Shown here: positions 50,857 through 62,345 of the stretch, one piece after another
How the letters are laid out: the number at the start of each line of letters is the position of its first letter
Position numbering within the stretch: position 1 is the stretch's first letter
Origin: Ichthyophis bannanicus
Lineage: Eukaryota > Chordata > Amphibia > Gymnophiona > Ichthyophiidae
Direction of reading: 5' to 3'
DNA length: 64,000 nucleotides
Assembly: GCA_033557465.1 (NCBI GenBank)
Contig: JAWIIG010000037.1
Span: forward strand, 1,860,001 to 1,924,000
Notes under the pieces: model-generated
What the model was told of the DNA's origin: nothing
The model's input: only the letters and a program-made list of their open reading frames with translations
The model's database searches: none
Made by a program: the position numbers and the translations under genes

Positions 50857-53480
50857 TCAATCTACGTTTACCCATTCCACTCCATTCATTAATTTATGGA
50901 CCTCTATCATATCTCCCCTCAGCCGTCTCTTTTTCAGGTTGAAGAGCCCTAACCTTTTTAGCCTTTTGTCATAGGGATATCCTTCCATCCCCTTTACCAT
51001 TTTGGTGGCTCTTTTCTGTAGCTTTTCTAATAATGCTATATCATTTTTAAGATACAGTGACCAGAATTTCACACAATTTCCAAGGTGTGGTTGCACCAGG
51101 GAATGATACAGAGGCAGTGCAATATCCTTTGTTTTATTTTTCATTTCCGTTCCTTAGGATACCTCACATTCTATTTGCTCTCCTGGCCGCCACTGCACAC
51201 TGTGCGGAGGATTCTGTCCATGATGACACCTAAATCTTTTTCCTAGGTGGTGGCTCCTAATGTGGAACCTTGCATCGTGTAACCATAGTTTGGGTTTATC
51301 TTTCCTAGGTACTGTGGCGCTGCAGCGTTTAGGCAGTTGCCTATAAGAAGCAGCGTGCCAACTGTTCTTTGTTAAACTAACTTATTTCCAGAACAAATGC
51401 TGCTGGGACCTTTGTAGTTGTGGTTAATAAGCAGTCCGAGTAGTTTTAGGAAGTTCACAGGAAAATGTATTAATTTTATCTTGTTTCTTCAAACTTAGCA
51501 AAGTAAACTTCTCTTTGGAACATGAACAAGGTGTAACAGAAATAGTGATGAGTAACTCAAATAGCTTCCTTCAGCAAACTGGAAATTAATGCTTTAAACA
51601 GTGCTGAGTAAAACAACTTTGTAATCCTTTTCTTTTCTTTTAGGATTCAAAACACTCAGAGCATTTAAACACAGTTCTGAATTCTTTCTTTAAACCAGCA
51701 ATTCAGCTTTTCTTCTTATTAAACATAAGCTGTTGAGCAATCCATTATAGAATCTGAGTCGTGGTCTAATTCAGCTAATTCTGTTTCCATGTCCTCTATT
51801 TCATCCTGAAACAGCTCTGGGTTTTTATCAGCATAACCTGTCTTCAGTTGTTGCATTAATTTAAACACTTTATCCCAGGGATTTCTTTTTCTCCCCTCGG
51901 GGTTTTCTATATGCATTGCAGGGCTTTATATCTCTAGGCAAAACACTCACATGACTCTGTCGTCTCTGCTGGCTTCTATGCACAGACTTCCTTTCAGGCT
52001 TTACAGAAGAATAAATCTCCCCTTCAGAATCCTCAGCAGCCTCACTGCTATCTGAGCTGTATTCTACAATTTTCCCAGAGTTCTGGCTCCTACCTTCACA
52101 AGGGCTTGCAAACTCTGTACAGCTGTACCTGGTAGAAGAGCTGCCGTTAGAAACCTTTCTGTGCTGAGGTTCAGACTTGCTCTGCCATTCCCCTGGCTTT
52201 GGCTTCTGAACTCTCTGCTATGATTCCTGTGTTTGCTCAGTCCAAGACTCCTGTCTGGACTCTGCTTCTCCTAATGCTTCAACCTCTGCTTCCCGTGCTG
52301 CTCCCTGACTCTCTTTGCTTCTGAGAGCTTAAATCTTTGAGTGTGAGAGGCGTTTTCCTAGCTCTTCCCCCCACATGTTTCTCATTTGCATTTTGTGTTG
52401 CCATGGAGGCAGGGACTCTGTACTCAACCCTCTCAATCATGTGGCTTTTCTCTCTAGGTGTTGATTTAACTGATTGCCTGCCTGAGCCATGCTTTAACTC
52501 AGAAGAAAAAGTTTTAAAACCAACCCTTTTTCTATGCCTGTCAGTGTCCTCATTACCACAGTGCATAACTTTGCACTTGTCCACATCAAATTTCATCTGC
52601 CATTTGGATGCCCAGTCTTCCAATTTATCATGATCCTCTAGCAATTTTCAACAATTCTCATGGGTTTTACCAACTTTAAATAGTTTTGTGTCATCTGTAC
52701 ATTTGATAACCTCACTTGTTATTCCCATTTCCAGGTCATTAATGCATCTGTTAAAAAGAAGTGGACCCAGCATAGATCCCTGGGGTACTCTACTATTCAC
52801 CTTTTTCCATTGGGAAAATTGGCCATTTAGGCCTATCCTCTGCTTTCTATCTTGTAACCAGTTCCTGATCCACAATAATAGACTGCCTCCTATCCATTGA
52901 TGTGTTAGTTTTGCCAGAGGTCTCTCATGAGGGACCTTGTCAAAGGCTTTCTGAAACCCCTGATACACTATATCAACCGACTCACCTTTGTCTACCTGTT
53001 TTTTCACACCTTCAAAAAAACATGACAGATTAGTAAGACAAGATCTTCCTTGTCTAAAGCCATGTTGGCTGTCTCCAATTAAGCCATGACTATCTACATG
53101 CTTAGTAATTTTGTTCTTTATGATAGCTTCTACCATTTTTCCCAATACTGATATCAGGCTCACCGGTGTGTAGTTTCCTGGATCACTCCTGGAACCCTTT
53201 TTGAAAATTGGTGTTACATTGTCCATCCTCCAATCTTCTGTATCACAGATGATTTTCATGATAGATCACAGATTACTAAGAGCTGGTCTGCAATTTCATA
53301 TTTCAGTTCCATCAACAACCTTGGATGTATACCATCTGATCCAGGTGATTTGCTACTCTTTAGTTTATCAAATAGTTGTAATACATCTTCCCGGTGTATC
53401 GATATTTCCTTCAATTCTTCTGCAGTATCACCCTTTCATACCACTTCAGTTGTGGGTAACATTCCTACATCTTCCTCAGT
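50857..53480 (-). pseudogene. CR1 pol remnant of copy 4
   Basis: 52648-53259 gives the RT fingers and palm (HGFRQGRSCLTNL, RVPQGSMLGPLLF), with the first catalytic motif changed to VYQGFQKAFDK, losing the aspartate. The catalytic box reads CTDD. 50857-51144 gives the C-terminal domain (PHLGNCVKFWSLYLKND). The frame is interrupted by the solo LTR between the two. Inactive. Confidence 0.85.
51313..52560 (-). mobile_element. Solo LTR, gypsy-type, with coding U3
   Basis: 1,248 bp, TGTGG...CCACA in the plus reading and TGTGGTAATGAGGAC at 52560 in element orientation. The 4-bp flanks are GTAC (51309-51312) and GTGC (52561-52564), one base apart; other CR1 copies have GTGC there. From its first codon the minus frame is open for about 94 codons (CGNEDTDR..., compare CGDESDQER in the provirus). 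A later piece (51719-51916) ends DSIMDCSTAYV then stop. Between the two the frame is broken. Confidence 0.85.
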
Positions 53481-54673
53481 AAAGACCAAAGCAAAGAAGT
53501 CATTTGGTCTCTCCACAAGGGCCTTGTCCCCTCTTAGTGCCGCTTTTACCCCTCTGTCATCTGTCTTCTGTCAGTCAACCCATCTGTGATTCTGTCCACC
53601 ATCCTGGGACCCATCCACAGGATGTGTACTTACTTATAAGCCCCCTATGAGGAACTGTAGCAGAGGCCTGGCTGATTTCTGGACAATACCACTGGGCCCA
53701 CTCAGTGGTATCAGAATGATCCTGCAATCACAACACAGGTTTGATGTGCACTAGAACCAGAGGACAAATCCTTGGAGGAAGACGAGTCTGACAAGGCACT
53801 ATACTGGCATCTCTGTCAGACCACCACAGAACTGGACTATGAGTAGATGACTGACTGCATGTGCAGATAGTGATGCACACCATAGTGCAAGAACACTGAC
53901 CAGGTGTAGCAACAGGCTGGAAGTCACCATCTATGATCACCAGTCCTGGCCCCAAATGCACCAACATCTGCCAGATGTAGCTATCAGTCATATCATGTCT
54001 AGAATGCCAGCCTGTATCCACATGCATATACTGGCAGTGCACACATATACCCACATTTGGTGGTCTGTTCTGCCAAAATGACACACAGCACTGCGAAATA
54101 CCACAAACCATCCATCTAACTAATCCCATCACATGGAGAACAGTCCTACCCCTCATCAGAACACAAACACAGGGTTGATACAAGTAGTGGCCATGGATGT
54201 CCATCACAGAACATGTAACGTCACTCTGTGTAAACAGCTCACACAAGTACACATGATGCACTGGAAAGGTACTGTTGAACATTGGCTGAGGTGTGAGAGC
54301 TCTGGTTTGGGTCAAGTATAGCACATAACAGCTCAGAGTGGCCACATGGCCCACCTCATGTGCCATATAACATCCTCACAGTGATCAGTGACAAGACAGC
54401 ACATAGTAGAAAGGTAGGACCCACAGCTGGTGCACAAATGTGGAAACATGGGCATCTCCATCCCATGCCTGTGTGATGACATGGAGACTCTGTCCAGCCA
54501 TCACAGTTCTGTGGCTGTGAAGGGGGTGGTAATGTGCAAGCTTAAAGGGGCTGGCTAGCTGCAGCATGCAACCAGAATATCATGACACTACACCTACCCA
54601 TGAGCGGTGTGCTGTAGAGTTGGCACAGGTATGTTTGTAACATCACAGATGGCATCTATCCCTGATCCCCCAG

Positions 54674-54777
54674 GTGAAGAATCTGCGGAAAAAGGGTCGG
54701 GAGATGCAGCGGAGGTGGCCCGGTTTCCTCCAGCGACTGCAGGAAGAGATGATGCCACCTGAAGATGGTGAGTGATG
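54674..54777 (+). pseudogene. Myb/SANT-like exon (block C copy)
   Basis: Acceptor TGATCCCCCAG before it and donor GATG/GTGAGT after it. It encodes VKNLRKKGREMQRRW and then a Leu/Gln-rich helix ending EEMMPPED. It is homologous to 23691-23784 on the minus strand. The next likely exon begins at 56555 after TTTCCATTCACAG, which would make the intron about 1.8 kb. Confidence 0.5.
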
Positions 54778-56554
54778 CAGCAAATGTGTGACACAACAGC
54801 ATGTGTGATGTAGGGGCCATGGCCTAATGATCCTGTTGCACTGCACCAGCAGGCATATGTCCATGCACTGTGCAACAAACAGGATAATACCTGCACATTT
54901 AGACATGTCTTTACTGGCACGCTTGACATGGGGGAATGGGGCACTGTCCAGATCATATCGGAGCACACAATAACATGCAGGGCCTGACATACTGTCTCAG
55001 AGTCATTTTATGGACCTGTTGGCCATCCCACAGGCTACAAACATAGCTATTTAGTCATGCAACATGTGCATACCTGTTGTGGTCATGCATCAAATGCACA
55101 TTCCAGAGATTGTGATGGCACAGCAGGCATGTGCTGTATGGCACTGCACCCTTTCCAGGGTTAACATCACACACACATCTGAATGACACTGGATCATGCA
55201 TATAGAGGCCACGTTTTGACAGCAGGTGCCTGGTAGCACAGGCCTGTACCAATGGTGCCGACCCCTGGTCTGTGGAAACACCAGCCACCCAACAGACTCA
55301 TCCCTAGCTATAATGTGGGATGGCAGACAGGGACTGTGTGGACCATGAGGATGTAGGGCCCACATGTGCCTCATTTGCACCCACCCATGGACCCATCAAG
55401 CATGTGTATGTTGGTCAACCTCTGCTGTATGCACATGCCTAACTGATGTGTCCCATGAGGTGCCGTGTGTCCAGACCAACCCCCAATGTATGCATATCCC
55501 ATGTCCACACACCCCTTTATAGGGCTCTGGGTCACTGCACTGTGCTGCTGGAACCATGTCCTATCTCGCTATGTACAGTATGTGCATCCTATGCACATTG
55601 CCTGGCCACCTCCCATCGCTGCTGGGATGTATACATGCTGCCTGAAACAGAACCTAGCTGTGGCCCCATATTGTATCCCCACACCACCCACCACAATGCC
55701 CCCATCCCTCCTCATCTGTCCAATATGCCAACATGCCCACATCACTGCCCGACCCTCTGCAGTGGAACATACATCCAACTGTCACCCATGACCTGCCTGT
55801 CATATTGCACTGACACACCAAGCTGCCACACATAACACCACAAACACACCACTAGGGCACCTATCTTTACCCTGGCCACCCAGACAGATGAAAATATGTT
55901 TCCACCCCTCACTGATGTACACCACCTGTGGTCCAGCAGTCACCCCAAAGGTCTGCCCAGACCCCTGATGTGCCAGTCACCTCTGCTGTCCCCAGCATAC
56001 TGGTAGCACCTCTTGGCCAGGTCACCTCACAGTCCCCACAGACCTCAACAGAGGCTGCTAGACCTTACCTTAGGATGTATGGACACATGCACACTGAAGG
56101 TCACACACCCAGCCCCTCAGGGCATACCATACACACGCATCTGGGGACCCCACAGTGCTTGGGTGCAAGCACTGTCTGGGCTCCCCCTCACTGTTCTGTG
56201 CAGGCACCACAGGGGACCCCTTGTGGCCCTGCTTTGAGGGGCTGACATCTAGGGTGGGAGGTCAGGTGAGCACCTAGTCACTCCAGCAGGGCCCAAGACC
56301 TCTATGCAGCTGCCAACACCGGCTGCTCCACTCTCAACCCCTTGTCTGTCATATTCAGACCCCTTGGATGTATCTTGTGTGTGCAGTTAATATCCTGTTT
56401 TATCTGAGGGGACTGCATGCCCTGGTGTGCATAGCTCATCTGCCGTATGGTTGGGGGGCTAGGAGCTATGTTCCAGGCTTGCAGGCATTGTGGCTGTTGA
56501 CAGCTGCCCTGAATGAATATGTGGCTAATGCTCCATTCTTTGTTTCCATTCACA

Positions 56555-57540
56555 GAGCCCACAGATGGAGCAGGTGGCCCCTCCATTGAGATCCAGCAGC
56601 CAGTGGCAGTGGGGGAGCTGGTGGCACAGTCATCCATGTGCCAGAGCAGGGCTGGCACCCTCCACAACATGGAGGAGGAGGAGGAGGGGGTGGTGGAGGA
56701 GGAGGAAGTAGAGGAGGTGGAGGTGGAGGAGAAGGTGGAAGAGGATGAGGGTGAGGAATGGGAGGGGGTGGGGAAAAGGAGTGGGAGAGGGTGGGGGAGG
56801 AGGAGAGGGAGGATGTGGAGGGGGAGGGGAGGAGCATTTGGGGGTGAGGTGGAGGGGAGGATGTGAGGCAGGATGAACCCCTGGAGGTGTGGGATGTGGA
56901 GGTGGATAGCATATGGGTGGAGTGGGGAGAGGAGGTGGGGTGACTGAGGGGCTGCATTTCCACACCCCCAGAGGCCATCCTGCCCCACAGACCAAGATGT
57001 GGGCACAAAACTGGAACCCAGGAATGCAGAGGGCCCTGGGGATCCGTGCCACCTACCCCATGGTCCTGAATCAATGGCAGCGTCAGCAGCAGGGATGGCA
57101 ACCAGTGTCTCAGACAGGGAGTGGGTGGAATTCTCAACTCAGACCCCGTACACATGGGGTCTGGGGAGGGCGACCATGACCACACCCTGTCTGCTGCACT
57201 GGTTGCCATCACACTGGGTCAGTGGGTCCAAACACAGACCATGGCGCAGGTGGTAGATGCTGTGGTCAGGATGACTCATGAGCTGCGGAGGCTAAGGGAA
57301 GTGGTCAAGGGCTTCGTAGACCATGAGCCATCAGGCCATGGTGGCCCCCAGGAGGGGTCGTGCTGTTGGAGAGGTAGGTGCACCCCAGCCCTCTGCACTC
57401 CTGTGTTCCAGGTGATGCCACCACCGCAGGGCATAGGGGTGTTGGTGCAGGAACAACCACTGCCACCAGTGTTGGTACTGTGTGCCATGGTGTCTGTAAA
57501 AGTGTTTTTATGTAAATGCACCCAAGGGGCAATGTAAAAT
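56555..57540 (+). pseudogene. Acidic region and C-terminal part of the Harbinger second gene
   Basis: After the acceptor, the frame EPTDGAGGPSIEIQQPVAVG leads into a Glu-rich tract (56668-56790) and then a G-rich low-complexity stretch with frame changes. Further on, 57121-57537 contains MAQVVDAVVRMTHELRRLREV, like the 22.8-kb copy. A coiled-coil or protein-interaction role is possible but not shown. The low complexity makes exact exon limits unreliable. Confidence 0.35.
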
Positions 57541-57631
57541 ATGTAAATATGTAAATAAATCTGTAAACTGCTCCTGATCTCTGGAAGGGGCGGTATAGAA
57601 AAGTTTACAAATAAATAAATAAAAATAAATA
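57541..57631 (+). repeat. L2-like 3' tail fragment
   Basis: A GTAAACTGCTCCTGATC block, GGGGCGGTATAGAAA and an AAATAAATAAATAAAAATAAAT tail: an L2/SINE 3' end on the plus strand without a recognisable body. Confidence 0.6.
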
Positions 57632-58364
57632 CAATTTTTCTACTTTGTTTGAACTATGGACTGGTCATGTGTGCTTTTTAAGTCATCAACTTGCACATTG
57701 GTAAACACATAGCACTATTTCCCTGGGGTTTTTCGACAGACACTCATGTGTCACATACATGGTCCAGTCCAAACAGCATGCAGTGGGGGATGGGTATGTA
57801 CAGTGCTGTATGCAACCTCCTGGGTCCTCCCAGGTAGTGAATCTCTCACTGGCACAGCTGGGGACCTGTTGGTTGCTATGTCCTGCACACTGGACCCACA
57901 TGCCTGGGGACCAGGACATGCCTATGTGTGCACACATGGCATAGTGGACAGGACAGTAGCAGAGCCATGACAGAGCTGTGGAATAAGGGAACACAGTGTA
58001 TGCCAGGGGTAGCTGTGGTTCAATGAGTGTATCCACTACTGTGGTGAGGGGTGACACAGTGGGTACAGGTGTGCAGCACAGGGCCTGCAGCATCAATCCA
58101 TGTATGGTCCTGGGGGAAGGGTGGGCCAGAAACATGTCAAACAGAATGCACAGGGAACAAATAGGGATCATAGTTTATGGGCTGTGGATTCACACAGGAG
58201 CAGGTGAGTGGATGTGCACATATAAGATGTGGGACCCATCCTCAGGATCCCCAGGGATATGGACGGGATAACTGTGTTGTGACACAACAGCAAAGGCCTG
58301 CATGTCCATGTCACATACAATGGGAGGGGGAGGAGCTATGGGACAGATATGTGAGACACATGTA
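57632..58364. other. CA/TG-rich sequence, no gene seen
   Basis: Same composition as the neighbouring Harbinger-like blocks. Short frames overlap on both strands without recognisable motifs. Confidence 0.4.
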
Positions 58365-58510
58365 AGAGATGGTCCCTGTTCTACAGAGCTTACAATCTAG
58401 TCAAGACAGACAACACAGCAGCTTACCCTTCCCTATTCTACCCTTATTCTTTTCTTTTGTCTTGTCTGTCTTAATTAAATTGTAAGCTCTGAAGAGCAGG
58501 GACCGTCATT
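58365..58510. repeat. Foldback element, about 145 bp
   Basis: GGTCCCTGTTCTACAGAGCT at the left and its near-complement (AGCTCTGAAGAGCAGGGACC) at the right, plus inner arms AGTCAAGACAGACAACA and TTGTCTTGTCTGTCTTAAT, form a long imperfect hairpin around an AT/C-rich loop. The arm sequence TTGTAAGCTCT...GCAGGGACC is a motif I have seen in vertebrate interspersed repeats, but I cannot name the family. Confidence 0.7.
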
Positions 58511-59170
58511 ATATTTATTTATTTATAGTCTCTTATATACCGCACTATTCAGCATCAGCGCGGTTTACAATAAACAAGGAGTTACACAATTCAACGGTAC
58601 TTTGTGTTTACAGAAAAAACAGGAAATACAACTCGGATAACAGGGTAATTAATTAATATAACAGACATGATCTCATCCTGGCTTCAGTATTGTATATGGG
58701 AGGTCTTTGGGGTGACTGTATTGAATTTGTATGTTTTGAAGGTGTGTGGGTAGGTTGTGTTATCTGGATTGTTTAATGGATAAGACAAGAGGAAGAGGTA
58801 GTGTTTCAAAGCTTTTTATATGTGTCTGTAAGCACTGCATATGCCTTGTAGCAAATGATTAATAGTAGTGGTAGCAGCTGAGGAAAAGATACATTTAGGG
58901 GGAATGTATAGGAAACACAATGGAGCTTTGTCAGATCAGATTCAAAAGTGGCAACGAAGAGGTGAGTGCTCAGCCTGGATTTGGGAAGAATCAGAGAAGC
59001 AGTCTGACATGCAGACTCAAGTAGTTTGTTCCAGCCATAAGGAGCAGAAAGGTGAAAGGAGCAAAATCTGGATTTGGCAGTAGAAGAGAAGGGCACAGAT
59101 AGATGCGACCTGACAGAAGAGTGGAGTTCCCAGGGCGGGGTGTGTGGAGAGACAAGAGGGGAACAGTAGT
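58511..59170 (-). mobile_element. L2-clade LINE, 3' fragment
   Basis: The left edge TATTTATTTATTTATAGTCT and CGGTTTACAA give the L2 3' end; 58600-58800 is 3' UTR. The minus-strand frame 58806-59249 contains FCSFHLSAPYGWNKLLESA and KSRLSTHLFVATFES, the diverged L2 C-terminus. The 5' truncation is near 59170. Confidence 0.65.
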
Positions 59171-59930
59171 GCGGAGCAGTAGAATGAGTACGCTTACAGG
59201 CCATAGGCATGAACAGGGCACACATTTGTTGCTCAGCAATATTGTGCATCCTTTGAAGAACTGCAATGTTACTTTCACGTTTGGTGCACTTGATAAGAGT
59301 CCATCCTTAGAAGTCCATCCCAAATAATGCCATATGACATATGCCATGTCATGCAAGGTATGTCCTGACATACATGTTCATATTTAGATTCTCTTACAAC
59401 ATATCTGGGTGCATTGGGATTACATAGCATTTCTCAGGGCATGAGGGGGACTTGTATATGGTCTAGTTTGTAGCAGCTGTCATTTCTCATTGGTATTTAT
59501 GTCTAGTTTGCATCAACAGTCTACTGTCTGTCATGAACAGCTTAGGAGATGCACATTTTTCCCAAGGGGCGTGGTGTCCGTGGGTACCTCACGGGAATGG
59601 GCAAAATCCAAAATGTGTAATGTTTCAGAATATGGTGGGCGCAGGGAGGTACACAATGCTTACCCGTGTCCGATTATATTGATGGTGATGTTTTTCTCCA
59701 TTATAATGCATAGCCCATGCCTGTTCCCATGAGCGGTCCACGTCCCGGATGCTTGTACAGGCTGGCTGAATAGCGTTTTGTCCGTACCACGCCAAACACA
59801 TCTATCTTCCTGATTCTGGACCCGCAGGCACATCCAGAACTGTGGATGCGGAATTAGATTCAAATGGGGCTTGTTTTTGATTTAGACGTGTCTGTGGACC
59901 GGACATGCACATTATGGAATCACACACTAT
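59171..59930. other. Sequence without recognisable genes
   Basis: Mixed composition, CA/TG-rich to about 59500, then more balanced. No coding region, RNA gene or repeat boundary is convincing. Confidence 0.4.
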
Positions 59931-59933
59931 GGC

Positions 59934-59972
59934 CCTGATTCAGCAAGGCGACTTGCAGGGCTGCACATCCCA
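59934..59972 (+). repeat. Short terminus related to the 37.4-38.0 kb GC-rich family
   Basis: TTGCAGGGCTGCACATCC, preceded by ATTCAG, resembles the end of the GC-rich block at 37432-37976 read on the minus strand. Only about 40 bp match before a SINE begins. Confidence 0.35.
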
Positions 59973-59977
59973 GCAGG

Positions 59978-60190
59978 AGTGGAGGAGTAGCACTAGCTTG
60001 GGAACCTAAGAGACCAGAGTTCAATTCCCACTAGCACTCCTTTGGGCTAGTCACTTATCCCTCCATTGCCTCAGAAAAATTCAAGTTATCAATGTCCTTT
60101 TTTAATGAAGATTGCCAAGTTTAGATTGCAAAGTAAAATGCTTTAACTGAAATGATTAAGCAGTATAACAAACCTGTTAAATAAAGAAAT
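59978..60190 (+). repeat. tRNA-headed SINE, diverged
   Basis: GGAGTGGAGGAGTAGCACTAG at the head, B box GAGTTCAATTCCC, then an AT-rich body and the end TTAAATAAAGAAAT. Same family as 50229-50530 but older. Confidence 0.6.
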
Positions 60191-60960
60191 TTTGGGGCCT
60201 GGAGCACCAGAAGGATGGTATTTGGAGGCATATTGGGCCACAGAGGGCCTGTTTAGGATTGGGGGGGGGGGGGGGGGGAGCTCCCAGGAATCAGGGTAAG
60301 GGCTGCAAAGACCCGATATTAAGGGGCAGGGCCTTGGAACCCCTATGGTGGCTGCAGAGGCCAAGTTTATAAAAGAAGGCAGGGGGCCTTGGAAATCAGG
60401 CCCATTAGGCCCAAAATAATATCAGAGGTCCCAGCTATATAAAATAAGGCAGGGAGCCTTAATAACTTGGGATAGATAGCCCAAAACTATATTGGGCCAT
60501 GTGGAGGGCCAAAATAAATAAATAAAATAAAATAAAAATGCTCCCCATGTGGGGAAGGGGCAGAAGAAGCCCCGACTAGTTTTTGGGCTAAAATGCTTTA
60601 TTTAAAGGAAATGGGCTTAAAAGAAGCCTGATGCATCAAGATTGCTCTGGACCTGTGCAGGCCTTATATTAATAAGGCTGTGATGATTAAAGGAACAGTA
60701 GCCTCTTTGTAAACGTGCCGGTTTCTGCCGAATTTTAAAAGTTAAAATTGAAAAGTATTGATGATAGAATTCAGATGTAGGAGATGTGCCCTCTCCAAAA
60801 ATGTATTTTATTCAAATTAAAAAAGTTTATTGTGGCTAGTAAAAGCTTTGTTTTCCCCCTTGGGAGGGGGGAGGGGGTTTTGAGCCCCAGAGTTTAAAAA
60901 TGAAATCTTTGATTAAAAAATAAGTTCTGGCTCCATAGACTTTCAAGAGGAACAAAGGAA
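60191..60960. other. Sequence with degenerate short repeats, no gene seen
   Basis: Phrases such as GGCAGGGGGCCTTGG (60379) and GGCAGGGAGCCTTAA (60450) recur after ATATAAAA-type stretches, suggesting an old tandem array. A G-run is at 60260-60278. 60510-60960 is AT-rich with no recognisable content. Confidence 0.4.
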
Positions 60961-62345
60961 CAGATACCAAGACTGGCAGTATTTCAGGTTTAGTCAAACC
61001 TCTTTTATTGACCCCTACACATTTTGGCCAATGGCCTTCTTCAGGGGGATATCAAAATGAGGAAACAAACCTCGAAAAAACAAATACAAAATTAAACCAA
61101 AATACATTAAAAAATTAAATACATTAAAAGTTAAAAAATTAAAAATATATCATTAAAAGAAGAAATGAAAATAATAAATGAACAATTTAATAAATAAATA
61201 TGTTGATGAGTAACCAATAAATATACATGTTGTTCTATTATTAAAAATAATAATATGAGAACAAATATAAATATATAAAAAATAATGAAATATGCATATA
61301 ATAAATCAATAGTACTACTATTTAATGTATGTAATAAAACACCATATATCAAAAATAAATAATAAGACATAAATAGAACACCATATAGCAAAAATGAAAA
61401 GAAATGAGGAGGGTATAGTGTTACGATAAAACTAATGGGTATTGCATAGTGACCATAAAAACATTACATAAGAATAAAATTAAATAAATACTAGTACCTT
61501 TTAATCAAATCTTTCATATAAATAAAGACAGTGACCACTGGAACAGACAATAAAAATATAAAAAAATAAATAACAGATTATTAAATAACTAATATGATAA
61601 AAACATATAAAAGAATATATAAAAGATCTTATATCTCATTTATATTATCAGCAAGGCACACAAATATCATCATCATGAAAGAATGTCTAAACAATCTTGC
61701 AACATGAAAACAGACAAAGGGGGGGAGCTCAAGATAATACCAAGTCAAATGAAAATGCAGTTATTATGGAATGTCTATGCAAACATCTATGATGTTTAAC
61801 CATTTATTGTAGCTAATACCAGAAAAACAGAAAAAAGAGAGAGGGACTCGTATATAAAACAATAGTAAATAGTACTTGTGTCGTATCTCAAAAAATGAAT
61901 AAAAAGAGATATTGTTATGAACAAAACATTTTTGAACAAAAAATTTTGATATGCAAACCTAAAAATGTCAAAGAATATAGTATATTATGAGTAGTGTTCA
62001 GTAAAAAGGAATAAGAGGGGAAACCGGTAAAAATGTGTGCCGTCAAAGGAAGAATGAAAATAAACATATGAGGTATAATAGCATTGGTGATATAAAATTA
62101 TCCTTATATCGGCAAAACGTATATGAAAGGTTATTTTAAAACATAATGAATTAATAACACACTATGCGTATATGTTTAGACCGTAAAACTAATTTTGCAC
62201 AATGATATGGATCAAAACAGGTTCTCTGAATAACATTGCGCTGCCAAAAGGTAAAACTAAATGTATCGTAGCTAGTAAAGATTCTATATCACAGACTACT
62301 TTTTAAAATATATATACTGGCAGTATTAAATAAAAGAAGAAGTAA
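60961..62345 (-). mobile_element. AT-rich tract, possible Penelope-like terminal region
   Basis: The left part (60985-61050) has, on the minus strand, a CTGAAGAAGGCC...GGCC...GTGTAGGGG block and then CAATAAAAGAGG, a module I associate with the terminal repeats of Penelope-like elements. The rest (61090-62345) is very AT-rich, with A runs and no open frame. The family assignment is tentative. Confidence 0.35.
61012..61048 (-). ncRNA. Decayed hammerhead-ribozyme-like motif
   Basis: Minus strand: CCCC, CTGAAGA, A, a GGCC-ATT-GGCC hairpin, AAAA, TG-TGTA, GGGG. This fits a type I minimal hammerhead: stem I CCCC/GGGG, core CUGAUGA with one change (U to A), stem II GGCC/GGCC, core GAAA changed to AAAA, a very short stem III, then UA at the cleavage position. 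Hammerheads of this small form are known from Penelope-like elements. The two core changes predict no activity. Confidence 0.4.

Larger units (their letters stand above)
50590..53580 (-). mobile_element. CR1-clade LINE copy 4, split by a solo LTR
   Basis: Two parts, 50590-51312 and 52561-53580, join exactly when the LTR at 51313-52560 is removed. The extreme 3' end is missing because the sequence joins the LTR at 50589. The 5' truncation is near 53580, in the linker before the RT. It is more decayed than copies 2 and 3. Confidence 0.88.
53581..57540. mobile_element. Harbinger-like block C with Myb-like second gene
   Basis: CA/TG-rich sequence similar in style to A and B. On the plus strand it holds an exon at 54674-54777 and an acidic coding segment from 56555, ending with AQVVDAVVRMTHELRRLREV near 57250. 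These match the minus-strand segment 22797-23830 in order. The areas 53581-54660 and 54780-56550 show no gene I can support. Whether B and C are one element split by the CR1 copy is unclear. Confidence 0.4.

Noticed and set aside
56550..57212. 220-residue minus-strand Pro/Ser-rich frame
   Set aside because: It is the antisense of the Glu/Gly-rich segment (CCTCCTCC repeats), with no motif, and is explained by composition.
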